Shown here: positions 50,473-58,930 of the stretch, in pieces
Layout: each line of letters starts with the position of its first letter
How positions within the stretch are numbered: position 1 is the first letter of the stretch
DNA from: DATACN01 sp038215095
GTDB lineage: Bacteria > Actinomycetota > Thermoleophilia > Solirubrobacterales > Thermoleophilaceae
Reading direction: 5' to 3'
Assembly (NCBI GenBank): GCA_038215095.1
Contig: JBBQRG010000003.1
Span: 11,420-75,419, forward strand
Length of the DNA stretch: 64,000 nucleotides
Notes under the pieces: generated by a model
The model's input: the letters and a program-made list of their open reading frames with translations, nothing else
Told to the model about the DNA's origin: nothing
Databases searched by the model: none
Program-made: the position numbers and the translations under genes

Positions 50473-50679
50473 CCGCACCGCGTCCTTGATCTTGCCGATG
50501 ATCGCGTCGCCGAGCTCCTGGCCCTGGTCGGTCTTGAAGCCCTTCATGGCGGCCACCACGCCCGCCATCACCAGGGCCACCAGCAGGATCAAGGCGACGT
50601 ACTCGACCGTTCCCTGGCCGGTCATGTCGTGGCGCAGTCGCAGAACCGCCGCGTGTCCGCGGCCCATCAGGCGATACAT
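50458..50679 (-). CDS. Flp/Fap-type pilin
   Basis: A 73-residue type IVb pilin subunit. After a basic leader (YRLMGRGHAAVLRLRHDMTG) it has the class III signal-like motif GQGTVEYVALILLVALVMAGVVAAMKG with the conserved Glu five residues after the expected cleavage site. AGGTGGAG precedes ATG 50679. No tad/cpa assembly genes are nearby, so the assembly system must be elsewhere. Confidence 0.85.
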   Translation of the reverse strand: MYRLMGRGHAAVLRLRHDMTGQGTVEYVALILLVALVMAGVVAAMKGFKTDQGQELGDAIIGKIKDAVRKVEF

Positions 50680-50753
50680 GGATCTCCACCTCCCGTTGCG
50701 TTGACGATGGGAGGCAGCTTCCGCCGGCGCGACCGACCGATCCATACGCGTGT

Positions 50754-51128
50754 GTGACAACTTGGAGCGTCGTGACGACGCTCCTGGTGGCAATCGGTGG
50801 CCTGCTCGGAGTGCTGACGCGCTTCGGCATCTCACGCCTCACGCTCCACCACGACAGCCTGCTGTGGGCCACCGTCGGCATCAACCTCGCCGGTTCCTTC
50901 ATGCTCGGACTGCTGGTAGCCGAGCCGTGGTTCTCGCGTGACCTGCGCGAGGGCATCGGCGTCGGCTTCCTCGGCGGCCTCACGACGTTCTCGACCTTCT
51001 CGGTGCAGGCAGTGATGGAGGTCGACTCCGGCCGCCCCCAGACCGCCGCCCTATACGTAGCCGTGTCCGTCGCCGGTGGCCTCGCGGCAGCGGCCGCCGG
51101 CTTCTGGCTGGGCCGACGGCTGCGCTGA
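50754..51128 (+). CDS. crcB: Fluoride ion channel CrcB/Fluc
   Basis: Exports fluoride across the membrane; 124 residues with four helices. Conserved features are GVLTRFGIS near the N-terminus, the GTF-type region (GFLGGLTTFSTFSVQ) with two Phe, and the Asn in TVGINLAGSFMLG. GTG 50754 used. Diverges from the pilin gene with a 74-base gap; I see no fluoride riboswitch there. Confidence 0.94.
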   Translation: MTTWSVVTTLLVAIGGLLGVLTRFGISRLTLHHDSLLWATVGINLAGSFMLGLLVAEPWFSRDLREGIGVGFLGGLTTFSTFSVQAVMEVDSGRPQTAALYVAVSVAGGLAAAAAGFWLGRRLR

Positions 51129-51147
51129 CAGTCGGTACGTTCCGCCC

Positions 51148-53031
51148 ATGTGCGGAATCGGAGCCATCCTCGACCCCGGCGGGGGCGCCCACCCCGAGGC
51201 TGGGCGGCGGATGGTCGAGGCCCTGCGTCACCGCGGGCCCGACGGCGACGGCGTCACGAAGCTCGGCCCGGTCACGCTCGCGCACACGCGGCTGGCGATC
51301 ATCGACGTGGCGGGGGGCGACCAGCCGCTCAGCTCCGAGGACGGCGCCGTCACGGCGATCGTGAACGGGGAGATCTACAACCACCGCGAGCTGCGCTCCC
51401 AGCTCGAGGCGCGCGGCCACCGCTTCGCGGCCGGCTCCGACTGCGAGGTCGTGGTGCACGCCTACGAGGAGCACGGGCTCGACTTCGTCAGGCGGCTGAA
51501 CGGCATTTTCGCGCTCGCCCTCTGGGACGCGAACACCCACCGCCTGGTCGCCGCGCGCGACCACTTCGGGGTCAAGCCGCTGTACTGGCTGCGCGACGGC
51601 CGCCGGCTGGCGCTCGCCTCCGAGGTGGGAGCGCTGCTGAACGCGGGCCTCGTCCGCGCGCGCGTGGACCCGGTCGCACTAGACCACTACCTGGCCTGCC
51701 GCTTCGTGCCCGCGCCGCGCACACTCTTCGAGGGCGTGAGCAAGCTGCCCGCCGCCTCGCTGCTGGTGGTCCCCGAGGACGGGCCGCCGCACGTGAGGAG
51801 CTACCGGGAAGCGCCCGGCGCCCGGCTGCGAGACGGCGAGGAGGAGCTGGCCGACGCGCTGGCGGGGCACTTCGTGGACGCCGTGGAGCGGCAGATGATG
51901 TCCGACGTGCCCTACGGCGAGCTGCTGTCGGGCGGGGTCGACTCGGCCGCCGTCGCCGCCGCGATGGCGCAGCGCTCCGCCGGCCCACCCCACACCTTCA
52001 CGATCGGCTTCCCGGGCGCGGGACCCGAGTACGACGAGCGGGCGGCAGCGGCGGAGACGGCCCGCGCGCTCGGCACCGACCACCACGACACGGCTATGGA
52101 GCAGACGGGCTTCCTGCAGGAGCTCGCGGCCAGCGTGCCGCGCCTGGAGGAGCCCTGCGGCATCCCCTCCGCGGGCGCGCTGATGCAGCTGTCGCGCTTC
52201 GCCGCGCGCGAGGTGAAGGTCGTGCTCGCGGGCCAGGGCGCCGATGAGCCCCACGGCGGATACGGCCGCCACCAGGCCGCGACCGTGCTCTCGCGCCTGA
52301 GGCTGTTCCCGCCGAGGATGGCCGCCCCCGCCCTCGCCGCGGCGAGCATCCTGCCGCGCGCGGCGAGTGCCCGCCGCATGGCACACATGCTCGGCGGCCG
52401 CGGTCCGTCCGAGCGGCTGATCCGCCTTGTGGAGATCACCGACCACCGCCAGCGCGCCGAGCTCACGGGCAGCGAGGGCAACGCGGCCGAGGGCGAGCGG
52501 CTGGCGTCGGCGGGGGCGGTCCTGGCCGACGTCGGCGACCGCGACCTGCTGGAGCAGGCGCTCTACCTCGACACCCACATGTTCCTGCCCGACGGGATCC
52601 TCATCTGCAACGACAAGATGTCGATGGCGGCGAGCCTCGAGCTGCGCGTGCCCTTCCTCGACGTCGAGCTGATGCGCTTCGTGGAGCGCATCCCGGCCTC
52701 CATGCGCGTCGCCCCGCGCGCCGGCAAGAAGCTCCACCGCGAGGCGATGGGCCGGCTGCTGCCGCCCGAGATCGCGGGGCGCAAGAAGCACGGCTTCGCA
52801 ACGCCCTACGACGGCTGGCTGCGCGAGTCGCTGGGCGACGAGGTCGGGCGCCGCTACGGCGAGGGCGAGCCGGTGTCCGAGCTGATCGACTCCGGCACCG
52901 CGCGGAAGCTGGTGGACGAGCACCGCAGCGGGAGCGCGGACCACAAGAGCATCCTCTACTGCCTGCTCGAGCTGTCCGAGTGGCACCGGGCCTTCGTGGA
53001 GGCGCGCGCCCCCGCCGTGGCCGAAGCGTGA
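51148..53031 (+). CDS. asnB: Asparagine synthase (glutamine-hydrolysing) family protein
   Basis: A 627-residue AsnB-type enzyme. Cys2 after MCG is the glutaminase nucleophile; the synthetase half has the PP-loop ELLSGGVDSAAVAAAM and GQGADEPHGGYG. In GlnB-type metabolism it makes asparagine, but relatives beside glycosyltransferases often amidate sugars or peptides. GTGA overlap with the next glycosyltransferase gene argues for such a surface-polymer role, though this is inference. ATG 51148 gives the catalytic Cys. Confidence 0.9.
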   Translation: MCGIGAILDPGGGAHPEAGRRMVEALRHRGPDGDGVTKLGPVTLAHTRLAIIDVAGGDQPLSSEDGAVTAIVNGEIYNHRELRSQLEARGHRFAAGSDCEVVVHAYEEHGLDFVRRLNGIFALALWDANTHRLVAARDHFGVKPLYWLRDGRRLALASEVGALLNAGLVRARVDPVALDHYLACRFVPAPRTLFEGVSKLPAASLLVVPEDGPPHVRSYREAPGARLRDGEEELADALAGHFVDAVERQMMSDVPYGELLSGGVDSAAVAAAMAQRSAGPPHTFTIGFPGAGPEYDERAAAAETARALGTDHHDTAMEQTGFLQELAASVPRLEEPCGIPSAGALMQLSRFAAREVKVVLAGQGADEPHGGYGRHQAATVLSRLRLFPPRMAAPALAAASILPRAASARRMAHMLGGRGPSERLIRLVEITDHRQRAELTGSEGNAAEGERLASAGAVLADVGDRDLLEQALYLDTHMFLPDGILICNDKMSMAASLELRVPFLDVELMRFVERIPASMRVAPRAGKKLHREAMGRLLPPEIAGRKKHGFATPYDGWLRESLGDEVGRRYGEGEPVSELIDSGTARKLVDEHRSGSADHKSILYCLLELSEWHRAFVEARAPAVAEA

Positions 53032-54017
53032 AGCAGCGCGTCCTCTACGTGCACAGCCGCAAGGCGAGCTTCGTGGCGATCGACCGCGAGATCCTCGCCG
53101 AGCGCTACGAGGTCGAGGACCTCTACCAGCCGGGCCGCTGGCCGAACCCGCTGGCGGTGGTGCGCGGCGTGTTGCGCGCCGACCTCGTGTTCGGCTGGTT
53201 CGCCTCCTGGCACACCTTCTTCCCCGTCACGCTGGCCGCGCTGCTGCGCAAGCCGTCGGTGATGATCATCGGCGGCTTCGACACGGCGAACATGCCGGAC
53301 ATCGGCTACGGCTACCAGCAGGGCGGGATCAGGCGCTGGGCCAGCCGCTGGATCATGCGCCGCGCCACGCGGCTCGTGACGAACTCGAACTACAGCCTGA
53401 GCGAGATCGAGCGCAACACGCCGATCCCGCCCCAGCGCGTCCGCGTGGTGCACCACGGCGTGCCGGATCCCTTCGGCGAGGCCCCCGCGGCGAAGCAGCG
53501 CGAGGCGCTCACCGTGGGGGCGATCGACCACACCACGCTCGTGCAGAAGGGGCAGCTGCCGTTCGTCGAGGCGGCGAAGGAGCTGGCCGACGTGCGCTTC
53601 ACATTCGCCGGCAAGTGGCTCGACGACGCCGTGGAGGAGCTGCGGGCGCGCGCCGGCGACAACGTAGAGCTGACCGGCTGGCTGTCCGACGAGGACCTGC
53701 TGGACGCCTACCGCCGGGCGGCGGTCTACGTGCAGGCCTCGCGCCACGAGGGCTTCGGCCTGGCGGTGGCGGAGGCGATGCTGGCCGGCTGCGTGCCGGT
53801 GGTGATGGACGTGACGGCGATGCCGGAGGTGGTGGGCGACGCGGGCGTGCTCATCGACTCGCAGGAGCCGCACGCGGTGGCGGAGGGCGTGCGCATGGCG
53901 CTCGAGCTGGGCCCCGACGGAGCGCGCCGGGCGCGCGAGCGGATCCTGCGCGAGTTCCCCATGGAGCGCCGGCGCGACGGGATCCTGGGCGCGGCGGCGG
54001 ACGCGCTCGGCCGCTGA
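53028..54017 (+). CDS. Glycosyltransferase family 4
   Basis: A 329-residue GT-B enzyme coupled to asnB. N-terminal domain RVLYVHSRKASFVAIDREIL; donor-binding domain with VELTGWLSDEDLLDAYRRAAVYVQ, then SRHEGFGLAVAEAMLAGCVPVV containing the EX7E motif. Target glycan unknown. GTG 53028 overlaps the asnB stop by four bases. Confidence 0.9.
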   Translation: MKQRVLYVHSRKASFVAIDREILAERYEVEDLYQPGRWPNPLAVVRGVLRADLVFGWFASWHTFFPVTLAALLRKPSVMIIGGFDTANMPDIGYGYQQGGIRRWASRWIMRRATRLVTNSNYSLSEIERNTPIPPQRVRVVHHGVPDPFGEAPAAKQREALTVGAIDHTTLVQKGQLPFVEAAKELADVRFTFAGKWLDDAVEELRARAGDNVELTGWLSDEDLLDAYRRAAVYVQASRHEGFGLAVAEAMLAGCVPVVMDVTAMPEVVGDAGVLIDSQEPHAVAEGVRMALELGPDGARRARERILREFPMERRRDGILGAAADALGR

Positions 54018-54108
54018 TTTCCGACCGGACGCACTCCTATCGTTCGAGTCTCTGAAGGGACTGCGACAGCGAAGCCGCCTGCGCAGGCGGCTGGACCGCC
54101 AGGAGCGC

Positions 54109-54726
54109 GTGCGCGAGGCGCTGCTGCTCGACCTCGGCGCGATCGTGTTCGAGCTGCGCCTCCAGGGCCGCAGCGAGCCCGAGCTGCTTCATGCGAAGGA
54201 GATCGAGCTGCGCGCCGTGGACCGGGAGGTGCGCGGCCTGGCCGACGGGCTCGAGGAAGGCCTCGGGCTGCCCGAGCTCACGGCCGTCGGGCTCGTGGCC
54301 GCCTGCACGGCCTGCAACCGGCTGATGGGTTCGCGCGACCGCTTCTGCCCGGCGTGCGGCGCCGCCGCCGGCGCCAGCGAGGCGGCGCAGCGCGAGGGCC
54401 AGCCCGCGCCGCCGATGCGCGAGCCCGACTTCGGCGACACGATCGAGGTCACCGCGCTTAACGCGGCCGGCCACCCGGCGCTCGACGAGCACGAAGACGA
54501 CGAACCCGACGAGGAGGAGCTGGACGAGGACGCCCCCGACGGGCACCGTACGGATGGCTCCACGGAGCTCGCGGCGGCGTGGGGGCAGCCGCCGTGGTCG
54601 ACCCCGTCACCGTCGGCCGGCTCCGGCACCGCGCAGGCTCTCGTGCCGCGCGCGCAGAGGAAATTGCGGGCCGGACGGCGAATTGCGCGCCAATGGCTGG
54701 AGCAACGCAGGCCGGACGGCCCGTAG
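54109..54726 (+). CDS. Zinc-ribbon protein with helical N-terminus and acidic tail
   Basis: At least 205 residues. The N-terminal part is helical (ALLLDLGAIVFELRLQGRSEPELL), then a two-Cys-pair zinc ribbon (CTACNRLMGSRDRFCPAC), then a very acidic segment (HEDDEPDEEELDEDAPD) and a basic end. GTG 54109 is the first standard start; coding-like sequence (SLKGLRQRSRLRRRLDRQERV) runs upstream to ~54049 with only CTG 54052 available, so the real start is probably upstream. Unknown function. Confidence 0.65.
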   Translation: MREALLLDLGAIVFELRLQGRSEPELLHAKEIELRAVDREVRGLADGLEEGLGLPELTAVGLVAACTACNRLMGSRDRFCPACGAAAGASEAAQREGQPAPPMREPDFGDTIEVTALNAAGHPALDEHEDDEPDEEELDEDAPDGHRTDGSTELAAAWGQPPWSTPSPSAGSGTAQALVPRAQRKLRAGRRIARQWLEQRRPDGP

Positions 54727-55385
54727 CCGCGGCCCCGGCTTCCGCTCGCGCAGGGTCGCGCCGGCGGGAGCGCTGCCCGGAGTGCGGGGCCTTCGCGCAG
54801 GGGCGCCAGCTCGTCTGCCTCGGCTGCGGCGAGCGGCTCGCCCTGGAGCAGAAGCAGCAGGCCGGGCGGCCGGTGATCGCCGCGATCGCCGCGCTCGCGC
54901 TGGTCAGCCTGATCTCGATCGTGTTCATCGCGCAGGCCCTCATCGGGGGCGGCGGCGATTCACGCGAGGCGGCCCCTGCCGCCGCGGCCCGGACGCCCGC
55001 CGCCGCGCCAACCCCGCCGTCCGGCCCCGACGCCATCCAGCGCACGGCGCAGCGGCGCGCGCGCGACCAGCTGGCCGCCGCCGCCAGCGCCTGGCCGGCC
55101 GCCAAGGCCGGCTGGACCGTCGTGCTCCTGGGCTCGGCCGATCGGACGATCGCCGAGAACTACGCGCGGAGCCTCCAGGACGCCGGCGTCGACGCGGGCG
55201 TGATCTCGCCGACCGAGCGCCCCGATCTGGGCACCCTCTGGCTCGTCTTCTCGGGCGTCCGCCCCGACCAGGCCGGCGCCCTCACCGACGCCGCCAACCT
55301 GCGCGGCCGGTACCCCGGCGCCTACGCCCGATACATACCTACAGCGCCCAGTGGCGGCGCACCCGCTCAGCCTCCGCCAGCGTGA
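54693..55385 (+). CDS. Zinc-ribbon, single-TM protein with SPOR-like C-terminal domain
   Basis: A 230-residue envelope protein. N-terminal zinc ribbon (CPECGAFAQGRQLVCLGCGERL), TM helix (PVIAAIAALALVSLISIVFIAQ), Ala/Pro-rich linker, then a C-terminal alpha/beta domain (WTVVLLGSADRTIAENYARSLQDAG ... RYPGAYARYI) resembling SPOR peptidoglycan-binding domains. ATG 54693 overlaps the previous gene by 34 bases. The 3' end overlaps the convergent HDAC-like gene by 47 bases. Confidence 0.7.
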   Translation: MAGATQAGRPVAAAPASARAGSRRRERCPECGAFAQGRQLVCLGCGERLALEQKQQAGRPVIAAIAALALVSLISIVFIAQALIGGGGDSREAAPAAAARTPAAAPTPPSGPDAIQRTAQRRARDQLAAAASAWPAAKAGWTVVLLGSADRTIAENYARSLQDAGVDAGVISPTERPDLGTLWLVFSGVRPDQAGALTDAANLRGRYPGAYARYIPTAPSGGAPAQPPPA

Positions 55386-56346
55386 GCTCGTCGGCGGGCA
55401 CCGAGCGCGGCTCGCCCCCCTCCGCCAGGCCCTCCATCGTCGCCGCGACCGACGCGGCCAGCGCGTTCAGGTCGTAGCCCCCCTCGAGCACCGCCCCGAC
55501 GGGGGCGCCCAGCTCGTCGCCAAGCGCGCGCACCGCGCGGGCCTGCTCCGCGAAGTCTTCGGTCTCGAGCAGGCAGCCGCCGACCGGGTCGTCGCGATGC
55601 GAGTCGAAGCCCGCAGACAGCAGGATCAGGCCGGGCCGGAACTCACGCGCCGCCGGCGCGACGATGTGCTCGATCAGCGCGAGCACGGTGTCGCCGCCCG
55701 TTCGCGCCGGCACCGGCAGGTTGATCGAGTAGCCCTCCCCCTCCCCCTCGCCCACGTCCTCGAGCGCCCCCGTGCCCGGGTAGAACGGCCACTGGTGGAT
55801 GCTGGCGAACAGCACCTCCCACGAGGCGTGGAAGATCGCGTTCGTGCCGTTGCCGTGGTGCACGTCGGGGTCGAGCACCAGCACGCGCTCCACGCCAAGC
55901 GAGTCGAGCGCGTGGCGCGCCGCCACCGCCACGTTGTTGAACAGGCAGAAGCCCATCGCCCGCGAGCGCTCGGCGTGGTGGCCCGGCGGCCTCGCCACCG
56001 AGAAGCCCGTGGGCGCCTCCCCGCGCAGCAGCTCCTCCACCAGCGCCACCGCCCCGCCGGCCGCATGCAGCGCGGCTTCGTATGAGCCGGGGCTGAGCGG
56101 CGTGTCCAGGTCGAAGGCGCCGCCGCGGCGGCTCAGCTCGCGCACCGTGTCCACGTGCGACTGCGGGTGAACGGCGAGGATCTGCTCCAGCTCGGCGGCC
56201 GGCGACTCGCGCCGCTCCCAGCCGAGCCAGTCGCGCCGCTCCAGCTCCGCCTCGATGGCGCGGATCCGGTCCGGCCGCTCGGGGTGGTGATAGCCCGTGT
56301 CGTGCTCGAGCGACGAGGGATGGCTGAACAGGAGCGGATCCGGCAT
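55339..56346 (-). CDS. Histone deacetylase-like amidohydrolase (AcuC / polyamine deacetylase group)
   Basis: A zinc amidohydrolase of 335 residues removing acyl groups, in bacteria usually from acetylpolyamines or acetyl-lysine. Active site: GHH at 122-124, metal ligands Asp161 and His163 in LDPDVHHGNGT, and Asp248 in SAGFDSHRDDP; C-terminal EGGYD loop is present. It diverges from nadB with only 22 bases between, which contain a perfect palindrome. Confidence 0.9.
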   Translation of the reverse strand: MPDPLLFSHPSSLEHDTGYHHPERPDRIRAIEAELERRDWLGWERRESPAAELEQILAVHPQSHVDTVRELSRRGGAFDLDTPLSPGSYEAALHAAGGAVALVEELLRGEAPTGFSVARPPGHHAERSRAMGFCLFNNVAVAARHALDSLGVERVLVLDPDVHHGNGTNAIFHASWEVLFASIHQWPFYPGTGALEDVGEGEGEGYSINLPVPARTGGDTVLALIEHIVAPAAREFRPGLILLSAGFDSHRDDPVGGCLLETEDFAEQARAVRALGDELGAPVGAVLEGGYDLNALAASVAATMEGLAEGGEPRSVPADELTLAEAERVRRHWAL

Positions 56347-56347
56347 C

Positions 56348-56362
56348 GCGTTACGGTAACGC
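56348..56362. promoter_or_regulatory. Perfect palindrome between HDAC-like gene and nadB
   Basis: GCGTTAC-G-GTAACGC, 7-base arms around one base, covering most of the 22-base spacer and ending six bases before the nadB ATG. Too short a stem for a terminator in this position; operator-like for a dimeric regulator of both genes. No regulator gene is adjacent. Confidence 0.5.
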
Positions 56363-56368
56363 CGCCCG

Positions 56369-57847
56369 ATGGCCGAGCCGCTCCTTCCCACGCCGCTGCG
56401 GGTCGACGTCGCCGTGGTGGGCGCCGGCGCAGCCGGCATCTACGCCGCGCTGGTCGCGGCGAGCGAGGGCACACGCGTGGCGCTGGTGTCGCGCTCGCCG
56501 CTGGCCGAGACCGCCAGCTACTGGGCCCAGGGCGGCATCGCGGCGGCGCTGGCGGAGGACGACTCGCCCGAACGCCACGCCGAGGACACGCTCGTGGCCG
56601 GGCGCCACTGCGCCCGCCCGAGCGCGGTGCGGGTGCTGTGCGACGAGTCGCCCGCGCGCGTGCGCGAGCTGGAGCGCCTGGGCGTGCGCTTCGACGCGGA
56701 CCGCCACGGTGCGCTCGCGCTCGGCCTGGAGGGCGGCCACTCACGCCGGCGCGTGGTGCACGCGGGCGGCGCGGCCACGGGGCGCCGGATCACGCGCGAG
56801 CTCTCGGCGCTGGCGGCCCAGGACGAGCGCATCCACGTGCTCGAGCCCGCGTCCGCGTCCGCCGTGTGGACGAGCGGCGGGCGCTGCGCCGGGCTCGTGG
56901 CGCTCGGGCCGGGCGGCGAGCCTCTGCATGTCCTGGCGCGCGCCACGATCCTCGCCACCGGCGGAATGGCCGCGCTGTGGGCCCGCACCACGAACCCGCC
57001 CGGGGCCACGGGCGGCGGCCTCTCGCTGGCGGCAGCCGCCGGCGCCGAGCTGGCCGACCTCGAGCTCATGCAGTTCCACCCCACCGCGCTCGCGGCCGGC
57101 GGACCGGCGGACGGGTTCCTGATCACCGAGGCGGTGCGCGGCGAGGGAGCCACGCTGCTGAACGCCGAGGGCGAGCGCTTCGTGGACGAGCTGGCTCCGC
57201 GCGACGAGGTGGCGCTGGCCGTCGAGGCCGAGCTCGAGCGCAGCGGCGCCCGCTCCGTCGGGCTCGACATGCGTGCCATCGACCTGGAGCGCTTCCCCAA
57301 CATCGCCGAGCGCCTCGCCGAGCTCGGCGTCGACCCGCGGCGCGAGCCGGTGCCGGTGGCGCCCGCCGCGCACTACACGATGGGGGGCGTCGCGGCCGAC
57401 CTAAACGGCCGCGCCACGCTGCCGGGCCTCTACGCGGTCGGCGAGTGTGCCTGCACCGGCCTGCACGGCGCCAACCGGCTGGCGACCAACTCGCTCGCGG
57501 AGTGCTTCGTGTTCGGCCGCCGCGCCGCGCTGGCGGCGTGCGCGGAGCCCGACCCTGGCGCGCGGCCGGAGCCGCCCCCCGCGGCCGTGGCGCCCGGGCC
57601 ACCGACGCCCGCCACGCGCGAAGCGCTCTGGCGCCACGCGGGGCTGCGCCGCAGCGCCGCCGGGCTGGGCGAGCTGGCGCGAGACCCGTTCCCGCTGGCA
57701 CGCCTGATCGCCGCCGTCTGCCTCGCGCGCGAGGAGAGCCGCGGCGCCCACCAGCGCACCGACTTCCCCGACACCGACCCGGCGCTCGACGGCATGCATA
57801 CGCTTGTCCGGCCGGGCGCGGAACCGCGGCCGGCGCGATGGGAATGA
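56369..57847 (+). CDS. nadB: L-aspartate oxidase
   Basis: First enzyme of NAD de novo synthesis; 492-residue flavoprotein. FAD motif AVVGAGAAGIYAALVA; substrate and fold motifs SYWAQGGIAAAL, ATGGMAALWARTTNP, HYTMGGVAADL and GANRLATNSLAECFVFGRRAA are complete. ATG 56369. NadA and nadC are not in the window. Overlaps the flavin reductase by four bases. Confidence 0.94.
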   Translation: MAEPLLPTPLRVDVAVVGAGAAGIYAALVAASEGTRVALVSRSPLAETASYWAQGGIAAALAEDDSPERHAEDTLVAGRHCARPSAVRVLCDESPARVRELERLGVRFDADRHGALALGLEGGHSRRRVVHAGGAATGRRITRELSALAAQDERIHVLEPASASAVWTSGGRCAGLVALGPGGEPLHVLARATILATGGMAALWARTTNPPGATGGGLSLAAAAGAELADLELMQFHPTALAAGGPADGFLITEAVRGEGATLLNAEGERFVDELAPRDEVALAVEAELERSGARSVGLDMRAIDLERFPNIAERLAELGVDPRREPVPVAPAAHYTMGGVAADLNGRATLPGLYAVGECACTGLHGANRLATNSLAECFVFGRRAALAACAEPDPGARPEPPPAAVAPGPPTPATREALWRHAGLRRSAAGLGELARDPFPLARLIAAVCLAREESRGAHQRTDFPDTDPALDGMHTLVRPGAEPRPARWE

Positions 57848-58335
57848 ACGCCGAGGAGCCAACCCAGGAGCTGTTCCTCGAGGCGATGGCCTCGCTGGCC
57901 TCGGGGGTCGCGGTGGTGACCACCCGCAAGCCCGGCGGCGACCCTTGCGGCCTGGCCGCCACGTCGGTGTCCTCCTACAGCGCGCACCCGCCGTCGCTGC
58001 TCGTGTCGATCGCCCACGTGTCGCGCTGCCACGACGCGCTCGAGTCCTCCGAGCGCTTCGGCGTGCACCTGCTTCGCTCCGACGAGCTGGAGCTGGCGCG
58101 GCGCTTCGCGAGCACCGCCCACGACAAGTTCGCCGGCCTGGACTGGAGCTTCGACGCCGACGTGCCGGAGCTGTCGGGCACGCTCGCGTACCTGCGCTGC
58201 CGCCGCTCGGCGAGCTTCCCCCACCACGACCACACCGTGCTGATCGGCGACATCGAGCACGGCCGGCTGGGCGAGGGCGCGCCGCTGCTCTACGCGCGGC
58301 GCCGCATGGATTGGCTACTGCGGCCGTACGAATAA
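57844..58335 (+). CDS. Flavin reductase-like FMN-binding protein
   Basis: A 163-residue FMN-binding split-barrel protein. Motifs SGVAVVTTRKPGG, GLAATSVSSYSAHPPSLLVSI and ASFPHHDHTVLIGDIEHG are typical of small flavin reductases or monooxygenase partners. ATG 57844 overlaps the nadB stop (ATGA); ATG 57838 is possible. Supplying reduced flavin to nadB-linked steps is only speculation. Confidence 0.9.
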   Translation: MNAEEPTQELFLEAMASLASGVAVVTTRKPGGDPCGLAATSVSSYSAHPPSLLVSIAHVSRCHDALESSERFGVHLLRSDELELARRFASTAHDKFAGLDWSFDADVPELSGTLAYLRCRRSASFPHHDHTVLIGDIEHGRLGEGAPLLYARRRMDWLLRPYE

Positions 58336-58349
58336 CGGCTGACCCAAAA

Positions 58350-58370
58350 ATCTGGCGCAAAGGCCCAGAT
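58350..58370 (+). terminator. Short hairpin after the flavin reductase gene
   Basis: ATCTGG and CCAGAT pair (6 bp) around a 9-base loop, 14 bases after the stop. No U-run. The 168 bases from 58336 to 58503 hold no gene but a structured leader. Confidence 0.35.
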
Positions 58371-58419
58371 GGGGTCCCGTTAACGTGCCCTTAACGCACG
58401 CTACCCCCGTGCTTCATGC

Positions 58420-58503
58420 AAGCTCGTTTCAATCGCCACATCCGGGGGGCATAAGTGAAAGTGCAAGAAAGCGCAAGGACGCAGGGTCAATAGGGAGGAC
58501 CCG
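58420..58503 (+). promoter_or_regulatory. Structured leader of the small zinc-finger gene, weakly GEMM-I (c-di-GMP)-like
   Basis: The leader contains AAGTGCAAGAAAGCGCAAGGACGCAGGGTC just before the start. GCGCAAGGACGCA partly resembles the GGGACGCAAAGCC core of c-di-GMP-I riboswitches, but the GCAAACC partner motif is not clear. GGGTC and GACCC also flank the GGGAGG ribosome-binding site and could hide it. Confidence 0.25.
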
Positions 58504-58926
58504 ATGTACCAGTTCAGTCGCTCGCTCTACAGGGAGTTAGGCCAGTCGGTCACGACGACCAAGGGTGAAGACGTGTGCCTCGCCCGGCAGCGATTTCTGC
58601 GGTCCTGCGAGGCCACGATGGAGCGCCTTGCTCTCGACCGGCACTACTTCGCCAAGCCGGTGAAGACCCTCTTCAACGACGTCCGCACCTTCTTCCCGAT
58701 CTCGGAGCAGACACGGGTGCTGAACGTGATCCAGCGCCACGTCCTGCTCGCCACCGAGTACGTGGAGAGCCAGGCGCGCGCCGGAGTCACCTTCGACGGC
58801 AGCCCGCTCTGCTGCCACGCCAGCACGCGGAAGGGCACGCCCTGCCAGCGCGTGCCGCTGCCGGGCAGCAAGTACTGCCCGTCGCACAAGCATCTCGAGG
58901 AGGACTTCGGGACGGTCGCGGCGTAA
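58504..58926 (+). CDS. Small conserved protein with C-terminal Cys/His cluster
   Basis: A 140-residue protein starting MYQFSRSLYREL. The N-terminal ~95 residues look helical (RHYFAKPVKTLFNDVRTFFPI). The C-terminal ~45 residues have CCHASTRKGTPCQRVPLPGSKYCPSHKH (seen in pieces), a CxxC/CxxH-like cluster as in short zinc domains. Known in actinobacteria of this type but of no assigned function. GGGAGG lies 7 bases before ATG 58504. Two strong hairpins follow. Confidence 0.8.
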   Translation: MYQFSRSLYRELGQSVTTTKGEDVCLARQRFLRSCEATMERLALDRHYFAKPVKTLFNDVRTFFPISEQTRVLNVIQRHVLLATEYVESQARAGVTFDGSPLCCHASTRKGTPCQRVPLPGSKYCPSHKHLEEDFGTVAA

Positions 58927-58930
58927 CTGA

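Noticed and set aside
50680..50753. Fluoride riboswitch in front of crcB
   Set aside because: A GATGGGAGG string is present but the CTGATG-type second half and pairing pattern of the crcB motif are absent.
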